Shown one piece after another: positions 7,199-13,798 of a stretch of DNA of 13,798 nt. Every line of letters begins with the position of its first letter. The stretch's first letter is position 1. The translations under genes and the position numbers were made by a program. The stretch comes from a bacterium (GTDB taxonomy: Bacteria > CG03). The notes below the pieces were generated by a model that did no database searches, was not told where the DNA came from, and saw nothing but the letters and a program-made list of their open reading frames with translations. The stretch spans positions 1 to 13,798 of the forward strand of contig VMTI01000123.1 of NCBI GenBank assembly GCA_013791675.1. The letters run 5' to 3'.

Positions 7199-8462
7199 AT
7201 TTTTCAACAAGGACTTCTTCATCTATTTTTTTAGCAATTGTATCAAGCGCTTCTTTGACTGTTTTCTTGCCCGCGAGAGCCGCGTATAAATAAGGATTTA
7301 CCGTATTCTCGAGAGCGGCATAAGAAACAACTTTAGGACGGGCAACTGCCGTTTTCATCTGTTCAAAAAATATTTCTATGTCCGGCTGCTTTGAAAAATC
7401 TATGTATTTTGCGCTGTTAATGTTAACCGGAATCTGAGTCAGATTAGAGGCCCACCTTGCCTGAACCCGGTCAGAGGTCAGATATTTCAGAAATTTAAAA
7501 CAAAGTTCGGGATGGCGGGCTTTTTTAAGAACAACCATGTTAGAGCCTCCGACATTTGTTGAAGTGCCGGCCGGACCGCGCGGAATAAGGGCAATTCCAA
7601 AATCCAGTCCCGCGTCACGGAATCTCTTTATATTCCAGGGCCCTGTTAAAATCATCGCGTACATTTCGTTAATAAAGCCCGTATCAGGCGCGATCGCGCC
7701 GCTCTGCCAGGCGCCGGCCTCAACCTTATGTTTTTGATAAAGGTCCACCTTAAACTGCAGAGCCCTAACGCCGGCTTCCGAATTAAGGATGCATCTTTTT
7801 CCGTCTTCCGTTAGAAACTTCACTCCGTATGTGTTAAAAAACGGAAATGTCCACCACAGTTCCTTATCCATGGCAAAGCCGAACTGATCGGGACGTCCGT
7901 CGCCGTTTTTATCTTTCGTCAGCAGTTTCGCCGCTGCGAGGAATTCGTCCCATGTTTCAGGCGGGGATTTGATACCGCTTGCCCTGAACATTTTTTTGTT
8001 GTAAAAAAGCGCGGCGCCTGTTGTCTGATCGGGCAAACCGTAAATTTTTTTAACGCCGTCTTCTATCCACACATTTGAGTTTATCGCGGCCTTCACATAA
8101 TCTTCCGTATTTATTTCCCCGTACTGCGTCAGTTCCAAAACAGAACCGGATATAACCAGGCGCGGCAGAAAAGCGACATCCACACGGGCTATATCCGGCG
8201 CCGTATTCGTTATCATTGACGTCATAAGCTTGGACTCATGGCCGCCCCACGGAACTCTCTGAACGCTTATCTGCGTTCCCGGATTGTTTTTTTCAAATTC
8301 CCTTGCAATACTTTCAAGCTCTTTGTGCTCTTCATTGTTGTATGTTTCCCAGAGAACAACTTTCTTTATATCCTTTTCATCCGCACCGGGCGTTCCGCAG
8401 GAATTTATTGCGGCAATAGCGGCGATAAAAAAAACAAATAGTTTTAATTTTTGATTTTTCAT
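7197..8462 (-). CDS. Sugar ABC transporter substrate-binding lipoprotein (MalE-like, family 1 SBP)
   Basis: 421 residues from the ATG at 8462, which I prefer over an upstream in-frame start at 8573. The 37 extra residues would lie inside the permease gene and bury the signal peptide, whereas ATG 8462 makes the ATGA overlap typical of coupled genes. The N-terminus is Lys-rich then hydrophobic and ends in AINSC, giving lipidated Cys22. The mature part has family 1 SBP traits: VVLWETYN at its start, FEKNNPGTQISVQRVPW, TAPDIARVDVAFLP, GLPDQTTGAALFYNKKMF, SPPETWDEFLAAAKLLTKD and a later LTGPWNIKRF. It should bind maltodextrin in the periplasm and deliver it to the permeases; the ligand is inferred from the neighbouring amylase and debranching enzyme. 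In gene order it comes after the permeases. Its stop codon lies at the edge of a 19-bp inverted repeat. Confidence 0.93.
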   Translation of the reverse strand: MKNQKLKLFVFFIAAIAAINSCGTPGADEKDIKKVVLWETYNNEEHKELESIAREFEKNNPGTQISVQRVPWGGHESKLMTSMITNTAPDIARVDVAFLPRLVISGSVLELTQYGEINTEDYVKAAINSNVWIEDGVKKIYGLPDQTTGAALFYNKKMFRASGIKSPPETWDEFLAAAKLLTKDKNGDGRPDQFGFAMDKELWWTFPFFNTYGVKFLTEDGKRCILNSEAGVRALQFKVDLYQKHKVEAGAWQSGAIAPDTGFINEMYAMILTGPWNIKRFRDAGLDFGIALIPRGPAGTSTNVGGSNMVVLKKARHPELCFKFLKYLTSDRVQARWASNLTQIPVNINSAKYIDFSKQPDIEIFFEQMKTAVARPKVVSYAALENTVNPYLYAALAGKKTVKEALDTIAKKIDEEVLVEK

Positions 8463-9298
8463 TCCTTCACCGCTCCCGCTGTCAGGCCTTCTATAAAAAA
8501 TTTTTGGAGACCGAGGAAAAGCACGGCAATCGGTATTATGGAAAACGCCGAAGCCGCCATAAGCAATGTCCATTGAGTGGCATACTGCCCTCTGAAAAGA
8601 GCCAATCCGACAGGCAGCGTCAGCTTAAGGCTGTCAGGGGTATTCACCACAAGCTGCCAGAGAAAATTTGTCCATTGGAAAAGAAAGGTCAAAAGAAAAA
8701 CCGTCGTTATGACCGGCATGGACAGCGGCACCATAATATTTTTGAAAATCTGCCATTCGCTCGCGCCGTCAATCTCCGCCGAAGATATCAAAGCGTCTGG
8801 AATCGTTTCCATGTGCTGCCTTAACAGAAAAAGCCCGAATATATTCGCCACATGCGGTATAATCATACCCTTGTAGGTGTTGATCCAGCCGAGTTTTGTG
8901 ACTATGGCAAACTGCGGCACCATATACATCATACCGGGAATCATAAGGGTGGACAGCAGTATCCAAAAAAGCGTTTCTTTAAAAATAAATTCCTTTTTTG
9001 CGAAAACATACGCCCCCATTGAGCAGAAAAGAGCCGTCATAAAAGCCCCCGACGTTGCCACAATGAGGGAATTTATAAAAAACTTTGAAAAAGGAAAGGA
9101 CTCGTTAGTCCACACCGCCGCAAAATTCTTAAACAGCGGCTGGGCAAAAACAAAATCCAGCTTAAACCCGTGCCCTTCCGCTTTGACGGCGACAAAAAGC
9201 ATCCAGAAAAAAGGAAACAGCATCACCAGCGCGCCTAATATCAAAGCCAGCATCAGCAGAGTTTTCTTCAAACTTTCCCTTATTTTTTCTACATCCAT
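8459..9298 (-). CDS. Sugar ABC transporter permease, MalG/UgpE type
   Basis: 279 residues with about six predicted transmembrane helices, the first at about 13-38. The EAA loop is SSAEIDGASEWQIFKNIMVP (172-191). The usual Glu-Ala-Ala is Ser-Ser-Ala-Glu here, while the core AEIDGA and the following basic and hydrophobic residues are kept. The C-terminus GLTAGAVKE is the common ending of MalG-type permeases. It pairs with the preceding permease. The gene starts at an ATG sharing a base with the stop before it, and ends in TGA overlapping the binding-protein ATG (ATGA). ATPase, both permeases and binding protein are therefore likely made from tightly coupled translation. Confidence 0.94.
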   Translation of the reverse strand: MDVEKIRESLKKTLLMLALILGALVMLFPFFWMLFVAVKAEGHGFKLDFVFAQPLFKNFAAVWTNESFPFSKFFINSLIVATSGAFMTALFCSMGAYVFAKKEFIFKETLFWILLSTLMIPGMMYMVPQFAIVTKLGWINTYKGMIIPHVANIFGLFLLRQHMETIPDALISSAEIDGASEWQIFKNIMVPLSMPVITTVFLLTFLFQWTNFLWQLVVNTPDSLKLTLPVGLALFRGQYATQWTLLMAASAFSIIPIAVLFLGLQKFFIEGLTAGAVKE

Positions 9299-10227
9299 TA
9301 GTTTTTCTTCCTCATCATTTTCGCGTTAACAAGCGAAATTCCCAATGTTATGAAGAGCAGTACATAACTCACAGCGGCGGCATAACCGTATTCCATCGTT
9401 TCCCATTTTTCAAACAGATAATAGCCCGAAACTCTGGTGGCGCCCTGAATATTTCCCATAAATTCAACAACATAGGGGCCGCCCTGAGTCATTGAATAAA
9501 TTTCGGTAAAAGCGTTCAGCGAACCTATTGTTCCCATAATAACAAGAAAAAGTATTATGGGCTTAACCAGCGGAATCGTTATATAAATAAGTTTCTGCCA
9601 TGCGTTGGCTCCGTCAATCTCCGCCGCCTCGTAAACCGAAACCGGAATATTCTGTATGGCGGAAAGAAAAAGTATCATGCCGAAACCCGCGCCCCTTAGA
9701 ACCATCGCAATCGCCACACCGGGTAAAGCTGTCCTCGGATTTGCCAGAATACCCTTATCCATAAAAGCGCTGAATCCGAGAGAATCCAGTATTTTCGGAA
9801 GAATACCGAAATGCGGGCTGTATATAAGCGTCCAGATGATGCCCACAACCAGAATATCCAGAACGCTGGGCAGAAAATAAGCGCTTCTGAAAAGAGAAAC
9901 TCCCGGAAGCTTATTATTAAGCAGTATCGCCAGTATCAAGCCCAGAAACACCGTAAGCGGAATCGTCAAAATGCCGTAATAACCCGTCACAATCAGCGAC
10001 CACCAGAAACGCGAATCATGAAAAAGCTTTATATAATTATCAAAGCCCACAAATTTCATGTCTGAAAAAATATTATACAGATTGGTTGTCCAGCTCACCT
10101 TATGCAGGCTCAGCACCAGTGAATATATTACCGGATAGGCGAGAAATAAGGAGAAAACTATGAGAAAAGGCGCAAGAAACAAATACGCCGTAATGTTATT
10201 ATGAATGTTTTTGCCGTTAATTTTCAT
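9298..10227 (-). CDS. Sugar ABC transporter permease, MalF/UgpA type
   Basis: 309 residues with about six predicted transmembrane helices, the first at about 13-37 (AYLFLAPFLIVFSLFLAYPV). The cytoplasmic EAA loop that docks with the ATPase is clear: YEAAEIDGANAWQKLIYITI starting at residue 199. The family motif SAYFLPSVL (115-123) is also present. It has the compact form of gram-positive and UgpA-like permeases, without the large periplasmic P2 loop of E. coli MalF. The ATG lies inside the end of the ATPase gene with only a weak GAGAA before it, suggesting translational coupling. Its TAA stop shares one base with the next ATG (TAATG). Together with the next gene it would form the membrane channel for maltodextrin or another oligosaccharide. 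Confidence 0.94.
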   Translation of the reverse strand: MKINGKNIHNNITAYLFLAPFLIVFSLFLAYPVIYSLVLSLHKVSWTTNLYNIFSDMKFVGFDNYIKLFHDSRFWWSLIVTGYYGILTIPLTVFLGLILAILLNNKLPGVSLFRSAYFLPSVLDILVVGIIWTLIYSPHFGILPKILDSLGFSAFMDKGILANPRTALPGVAIAMVLRGAGFGMILFLSAIQNIPVSVYEAAEIDGANAWQKLIYITIPLVKPIILFLVIMGTIGSLNAFTEIYSMTQGGPYVVEFMGNIQGATRVSGYYLFEKWETMEYGYAAAVSYVLLFITLGISLVNAKMMRKKN

Positions 10228-11335
10228 TTATTCTCTTCTCTGTATCGGGGTGAAAAAAATGCATCTTTTCCGCGTTGAAAATCAATTCCAGGCGATCCCC
10301 GGGTTTTACCCTGTTTGAACCTTCTGTTTTCATCACAAGTTCGGAGCCGCCCACCGTTTTCAGATGAATATAATTTTCACTTCCCATGGGCTCTTCCGCT
10401 TCCACGACGACAGGCACGGTATTTTCCGCTTCCTTTACACCCGCGTAAATTCTGTCTATTATATTCTCCGGACGGATGCCCATAATTAAATTTTTTCCGG
10501 AAAACGCCGAGAGAAAATCAAATCCTTTGCGGCTGTATTTCAGCTTAAATCCTCCGGCTGCCTCACTTATTAAAAATTTTTCGCCTTCGCGGGAAACTTT
10601 TACTTTAATTAAATTTATCGGGGGAGAGCCTATGAAGCTCGCGACAAATTTTGATACGGGCCGTTCATAAAGCTTCATAGGTTCGTCAATCTGCTGAATA
10701 TAACCATCTTTCATTACGACAATTCTGTCGCCCATTGTCATGGCCTCAATCTGGTCATGTGTGACATAAATTGAGGTTATCTGAAGTTTCGCGTGCAGTT
10801 TTTTTATTTCAACGCGCATCTGCACCCTGAGTTTAGCGTCAAGATTTGAGAGAGGTTCGTCAAAAAGAAAAACTTTCGGCTTCCTAACTATCGCGCGGCC
10901 CAGCGCCACGCGCTGTCTCTGCCCGCCGCTCAACGCCTTAGGCCGGCGGTCAAGTAAATGCTCTATTTCCAGAATCCGCGCCGCTTCGGTAACCCTTTTT
11001 TTAATCTCATCCGCCGGATATTTTCGGAGCTTCAGCCCGAAAGCGAGGTTATCCCACACTTTCATATGCGGGTAAAGGGCGTAGTTCTGAAACACCATCG
11101 CTATATCTCTTTCTTTCGGAGGAATATCATTAACTATTCTGTCGCCTATCCGCAATTCTCCCGCCGTGATGTCCTCGAGGCCGGCTATCAGCCTTAAAGT
11201 CGTCGATTTTCCGCATCCGGAAGGACCTACAAAAACGCAGAATTCCCTGTCTTTTATATGCAAATTAATATCCTTGCATCCGACGACATCACCCTCGTAA
11301 ATCTTCGCGATATTTTTTAAGATTACTTCAGCCAC
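10217..11335 (-). CDS. Sugar ABC transporter ATP-binding protein, MalK/MsmK/UgpC type
   Basis: 372 residues, normal for the family. The nucleotide-binding domain fills the first ~235 residues: Walker A GPSGCGKST (37-45), Q-loop Gln83 in VFQNYALYPH, signature LSGGQRQR (135-142), Walker B VFLFDEP (155-161), D-loop SNLDAKLR and H-loop His193. The rest is the beta-rich TOBE/regulatory extension typical of MalK relatives, with the IGSPPIN and MGIRPENI motifs. It should energise import through the two permeases encoded next, acting as a dimer on the cytoplasmic face. The start is GTG, supported by its Shine-Dalgarno. The end overlaps the first permease gene by 11 bp. Many bacteria share one orphan MsmK among several sugar importers; here the ATPase is encoded with its own system. 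Sugar specificity cannot be read from it, but the context says maltodextrin. Confidence 0.95.
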   Translation of the reverse strand: MAEVILKNIAKIYEGDVVGCKDINLHIKDREFCVFVGPSGCGKSTTLRLIAGLEDITAGELRIGDRIVNDIPPKERDIAMVFQNYALYPHMKVWDNLAFGLKLRKYPADEIKKRVTEAARILEIEHLLDRRPKALSGGQRQRVALGRAIVRKPKVFLFDEPLSNLDAKLRVQMRVEIKKLHAKLQITSIYVTHDQIEAMTMGDRIVVMKDGYIQQIDEPMKLYERPVSKFVASFIGSPPINLIKVKVSREGEKFLISEAAGGFKLKYSRKGFDFLSAFSGKNLIMGIRPENIIDRIYAGVKEAENTVPVVVEAEEPMGSENYIHLKTVGGSELVMKTEGSNRVKPGDRLELIFNAEKMHFFHPDTEKRINEN

Positions 11336-11342
11336 AATTAAG

Positions 11343-11348
11343 CCTCCC
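11343..11348 (-). promoter_or_regulatory. Shine-Dalgarno site fixing a GTG start for the ABC ATPase
   Basis: GGGAGG on the minus strand lies 7 nt before the GTG at 11335. The next residues (AEVILKNIAKIY) match the usual N-terminus of MalK-type ATPases, so GTG is the preferred start and no ATG is needed upstream. Confidence 0.7.
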
Positions 11349-11380
11349 TTTGCTCTTTTGCCGTTTTAATTTCTGAGCTG

Positions 11381-12382
11381 TCACGGCAGAGTTATAACAG
11401 AATTATTGCCGCCGAGCCCGTCTGCGGACGTGTTGGAATTGGATGGATCAATTATCCAGTTTCCGTCAGTCACAAACTTGTATTGATGCGATCCGGAGCT
11501 CAAAGGCACAATCGCCGACCATATTCCCGAGGCGTTCTTGCTTAGGGGATTGACGTCTTGAGACCAGTTATTGAAACTGCCCGCGACAACAACTTTATTC
11601 GCGGTGGGCGCGGAGCAGGTAAAAAGAATCCCGCCTTTAACCTGTTTAGGAGCTCCGGCGGCGGACACCACTTCCGCCGCTTTATCGGGAGATGCCCCGC
11701 TGACAGTAACAACTGAGTTTACTCCGCCGACGCCGTCGTCGGCCGTATTGGAATTGGCAGAATCGGTTATCCAGTTTCCGTCCACCACAAACTTGTATTG
11801 ATGCGCGCCAGTTGCCAGAGGCGCAATCACCGACCATATACCCGCGGCGTTCTTTCTCATGGGATTGGCGTCCTGCGACCAATTATTGAAACTTCCGGCA
11901 AGAACAACTTTATTCGCGGTTGGGGCGGAGCAGGTAAAAAGAGTCCCTCCTTTAACCTGCTTAGGAGCATCTGCGGCGGACACCACTCCCGCCGCTTTAT
12001 CGGGAGATGCCCCGCTGACAGTGACAACTGAGTTTACGCCCCCGACGCCGTCGTCCGCCGTATTGGAATTGGCAGAATCGGTTATCCAGTTTCCGTCCAC
12101 CACAAATTTGTACTGATGCGCGCCTGCCGGCAATTTCAAAGTCGTCTCCCACCTGTCTTCTCCCAATTCGCGCAGAGGATTTGCATCCTGTGACCAATCA
12201 TTAAAACTGCCCGCGATAACTACCTTATCAGCTACCCCTGTATAACTGAAAATTGTGCCGTTCTTCCCTGTAACAGGCCCCGCCCCGCCCTGTCCGGGCA
12301 AAGATGAAACAGTCTCTTTCGGAAGAGGAGCGCAGGCGGTAAACAAAAGAAACGAGCAGACAAACGATAATTTAGATTTCAT
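11381..12382 (-). CDS. Lipoprotein with three tandem glycogen-binding (CBM48/AMPK-beta type) modules
   Basis: 333 residues. The signal peptide ends in the lipobox LFTAC (Cys17), followed by a Gly/Pro/Ser-rich spacer. Three modules occupy about 42-122, 146-227 and 251-332 with an exact 105-residue period. Each has GSFN(D/N)W (Trp63, 168, 273), QYKF (Lys92, 197, 302), DGNW (Trp99, 204, 309) and GVNS or GNNS (Asn117, 222, 327). These match the glucan-contact residues of the AMPK beta glycogen-binding domain, so all three sites look intact. Ala/Pro/Val-rich linkers join the modules. No catalytic domain is present. The likely job is multivalent holding of starch or glycogen at the cell envelope, a role comparable to SusE/SusF but with an unrelated architecture (inference). 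The ATG is preceded by a strong AGGGAGGA. The ABC ATPase gene follows after 45 bp. Which membrane face it occupies cannot be told from sequence. Confidence 0.9.
   Translation of the reverse strand: MKSKLSFVCSFLLFTACAPLPKETVSSLPGQGGAGPVTGKNGTIFSYTGVADKVVIAGSFNDWSQDANPLRELGEDRWETTLKLPAGAHQYKFVVDGNWITDSANSNTADDGVGGVNSVVTVSGASPDKAAGVVSAADAPKQVKGGTLFTCSAPTANKVVLAGSFNNWSQDANPMRKNAAGIWSVIAPLATGAHQYKFVVDGNWITDSANSNTADDGVGGVNSVVTVSGASPDKAAEVVSAAGAPKQVKGGILFTCSAPTANKVVVAGSFNNWSQDVNPLSKNASGIWSAIVPLSSGSHQYKFVTDGNWIIDPSNSNTSADGLGGNNSVITLP
11543..12124 (-). repeat. Tandem DNA duplication with 315-bp period inside the three-module lipoprotein gene
   Basis: Two 267-bp copies, 11858-12124 and 11543-11809, encode residues 87-175 and 192-280. 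Reading the two by eye, about six of 89 residues differ, and the first 45 residues of each copy are identical. DNA identity is highest in the first halves (11990-12124 against 11675-11809), with only a handful of mismatches. The copies begin in the middle of a module and end in the middle of the next. The first half of module 1 and the last half of module 3 are noticeably more divergent, which points to unequal crossing-over between two older modules. Confidence 0.85.
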
Positions 12383-12451
12383 TATTCCTCCCTAATTTTT
12401 AAACAAAGGACAAAAACAAAACATTGAAAACTCAAGCGCATTGTACATTAT

Positions 12452-12829
12452 TTATTTCACAATTAAAAGCGAATTAATATTACCCGTGCCGTCATCGACG
12501 GTAAGCGGGTTGTGCGGGTCAAGAATCCACGTGTAGGAATCAAGCACATATTTATAAGTGTACCTTCCGGAAGGAATAACCGCGGCGGCTTCCCAGACAT
12601 CGTTTTTATTTTTTTTAAGCTCTATGGAACGATGCCCCGACGTCTGGTACTCCCAGCCGTTGAATTCTCCGGCGGCAAAAACACTTTTCGCGGACGGCGC
12701 GTCAAGGAGAAAAAGCACTTTGCCGTCAGGGCGCTGCGATGGAGGCGGGATTCTTTCTTTCACCCACCTCCAAGCGCATGATGAAAAAAGCAGAATTACC
12801 GTCAGAAACTTAAAACAGCTCTTAACCAT
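12452..12829 (-). CDS. Lipoprotein with a single glycogen-binding (CBM48/AMPK-beta type) module
   Basis: 125 residues. A hydrophobic signal segment (residues 6-17) ends in LFSSC, giving a probable lipidated Cys18, although Phe at -3 is not ideal for a lipobox. Residues about 36-125 form one E-set glycogen-binding module of the AMPK-beta/CBM48 type. It shows the EFNGW motif (Trp59), TYKYVLD (Lys93), Trp101 and DDGTGNINS (Asn118), which line up with the Trp/Lys/Trp/Asn sugar contacts known from the AMPK beta subunit. There is no catalytic domain, so it should only bind glucan, presumably at a membrane surface. The ATG has a good Shine-Dalgarno (AGGAGA) and lies inside the end of the preceding barrel gene, so the two are probably translated together. 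A 69-bp gap separates it from the three-module lipoprotein. Its module is clearly more divergent than the three in that neighbour. Confidence 0.82.
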   Translation of the reverse strand: MVKSCFKFLTVILLFSSCAWRWVKERIPPPSQRPDGKVLFLLDAPSAKSVFAAGEFNGWEYQTSGHRSIELKKNKNDVWEAAAVIPSGRYTYKYVLDSYTWILDPHNPLTVDDGTGNINSLLIVK

Positions 12830-13798
12830 ATTTTCTCCTGTTCTTTAAGAAGTTCATAACCCTTATCCCAACCGTTTTGATTATACAAAAAATCCTCCCT
12901 TCTATCACTCTCATCAGTAAAAGAAAAATCTTCCGGCGACATTCCCGCTCCCGCTTCAACACTTAAAGCGCCTTTCTTAACGCCCGCCGAAAATGAGCTG
13001 CATAAATAATTTTTCACACCGTCTGAAAAATACAGGGGTGAAAATTTAAATGAAAAAAGCGAGATGCTCTTTTCGGCCGTTATCACAGCTTCTTTTATTT
13101 TTTCGTCCGGGAAAAATTTAGCGGCTAATTTTAGATTATAATTGCGCCCCTTGAAGTTACCCAGGAGCCAGTATTCTTTCCAGCTTTCGTACCTTCCTGT
13201 GTTTCCATAGTAATAATTTATGCTGTACGGATCAAAATCATCATGCACATTATAGCCTGCGGGAATATGGTTTTTTATTATCGCTGTTTTAGCGCCTATA
13301 TACGAGTCAGCAAAATTCCACCTCGCGAGAAAAGAATATTTTTCGCTCTTCGTATTAAAATTCCAGAACTCCGAGAATTTTCCGTTTTCCGACGCGTATG
13401 AGCACTGCGCGGAAACAGGGCCTTTGTATTTCACGCCGGCCGTATATTTTTTAGCTTCATAGAAACGCCACTTCTTATCAATGCCCGAATCGCCGAGGCC
13501 TCCTTCATTCCAGCGGACTGCGTGCAGCATTTTATTTATCAGAACACACTGGCCGAAATAAACAGCCCGCCCCTGCTCAGCCTGCGCGTCAAGAGATAAT
13601 TCGCTTTCTTCGTTAAAGCCCTTGTACCAATCAAGAGCGTTGGAACTTCCCAACCATGTCTGCGCAATATCGGGATCAGGAAACCAGTGGCTGGACGATG
13701 CGAAAGGAAAATCAATCCCTTTTCTCAAAAGATATTCCGCGCGTATACCACCTATGCCGGCCGAAGCGAAAAGAGTATCTTCTTCGGTCTCATAATCA
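12802..13798 (-). CDS. Probable outer-membrane beta-barrel protein, C-terminal part (5' end outside window)
   Basis: The reading frame is open to the window edge: 331 residues are visible and the true start lies further right. A TTG at 13728 could be read as a start, but the frame continues 23 codons upstream without a stop, so it is probably internal. The sequence is rich in aromatic residues and short alternating polar/hydrophobic stretches (for example SINYYYGNTGRYESW and KLAAKFFPDEKI), as in beta-barrels. It ends in KIWLRAVLSF, with hydrophobic residues at -1, -3, -5, -7 and -9 and a terminal Phe, the pattern BamA recognises in outer-membrane proteins. No family is recognised. Being first in this starch operon suggests an outer-membrane channel or surface scaffold for glucan (inference). 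The missing N-terminus should hold a signal peptide and may hold carbohydrate-binding modules. The 3' end overlaps the next gene by 28 bp. Confidence 0.7.
   Translation of the reverse strand, partial: DYETEEDTLFASAGIGGIRAEYLLRKGIDFPFASSSHWFPDPDIAQTWLGSSNALDWYKGFNEESELSLDAQAEQGRAVYFGQCVLINKMLHAVRWNEGGLGDSGIDKKWRFYEAKKYTAGVKYKGPVSAQCSYASENGKFSEFWNFNTKSEKYSFLARWNFADSYIGAKTAIIKNHIPAGYNVHDDFDPYSINYYYGNTGRYESWKEYWLLGNFKGRNYNLKLAAKFFPDEKIKEAVITAEKSISLFSFKFSPLYFSDGVKNYLCSSFSAGVKKGALSVEAGAGMSPEDFSFTDESDRREDFLYNQNGWDKGYELLKEQEKIWLRAVLSF

Noticed and set aside
8463..8573. Longer in-frame start for the binding protein (37 extra residues)
   Set aside because: It lies inside the permease gene, places an unlikely polar stretch before the signal peptide, and ignores the ATGA overlap at 8462.
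8877..9329. Plus-strand open frame of 150 codons
   Set aside because: It is antisense to the permease genes, Ser/Lys/Ile-rich as expected from reversed membrane-protein codons, with no sign of being a gene.
12383..12451. Possible internal promoter before the three-module lipoprotein
   Set aside because: A TTGAGT occurs in the right orientation but no acceptable -10 box sits 16-18 nt from it; I see no operator or hairpin in the gap.
13726..13728. TTG as the start of the barrel gene
   Set aside because: The frame stays open to the window edge with beta-barrel-like sequence, and no signal peptide follows the TTG.
1..13798. CRISPR array, tRNA, rRNA, transposase or phage genes
   Set aside because: None seen: no short regularly spaced repeats, no cloverleaf-like stretch and no recombinase or structural phage motif. 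The only tandem repeat is the protein-module duplication.

Overview
The window looks like one long minus-strand operon for capturing, importing and degrading an alpha-glucan (starch, glycogen or maltodextrin). Eleven genes all read leftward from the right edge to about position 91. The largest gap between genes is about 70 bp, and many genes overlap or share stop/start codons. The promoter and the start of the first gene lie beyond the right edge.

Organism: a Gram-negative (two-membrane) bacterium is indicated by a probable outer-membrane beta-barrel ending in a C-terminal Phe beta-signal, lipobox-type signal peptides and an ABC importer with a periplasmic-type binding protein. The mix of glycogen-binding-domain lipoproteins, moderate GC with A/T-rich runs, and GTG/TTG starts would suit Elusimicrobiota or a neighbouring candidate lineage. 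That is only an impression; no marker gene is present.

Layout in transcription order (right to left): (1) 13798-12802, partial probable outer-membrane beta-barrel; (2) 12829-12452, small lipoprotein with one glycogen-binding (CBM48/AMPK-beta type) module; (3) 12382-11381, lipoprotein with three such modules; (4-7) 11335-7197, a complete sugar ABC importer (MalK/MsmK-type ATPase, two MalF/MalG-type permeases, lipoprotein binding protein); (8) 7132-4823, exported GH13 alpha-amylase with its own glycogen-binding module; (9) 4813-4502, small helical protein of unknown function; (10) 4512-2707, cytoplasmic glycogen-debranching glucosidase (GH133); (11-12) 2729-91, two membrane-bound GAF-GGDEF diguanylate cyclases. 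The last two bring the count to twelve coding regions if the partial gene is included.

Proposed working (inference): the two module-bearing lipoproteins hold the glucan near the cell, the barrel lets products cross the outer membrane, the amylase cuts them outside the cytoplasm, the ABC system imports maltodextrins, and the debranching enzyme removes alpha-1,6 branches in the cytoplasm. The cyclases could couple this sugar supply to c-di-GMP. No SusC/SusD-like gene is visible, so this may be a Sus-like capture system built from different parts.

Structures outside the genes: a 19-bp perfect inverted repeat (7064-7082 / 7180-7198) encloses the amylase start codon, and a perfect 18-bp palindrome at 16-33 fits CRP-type or Rex-type operators.
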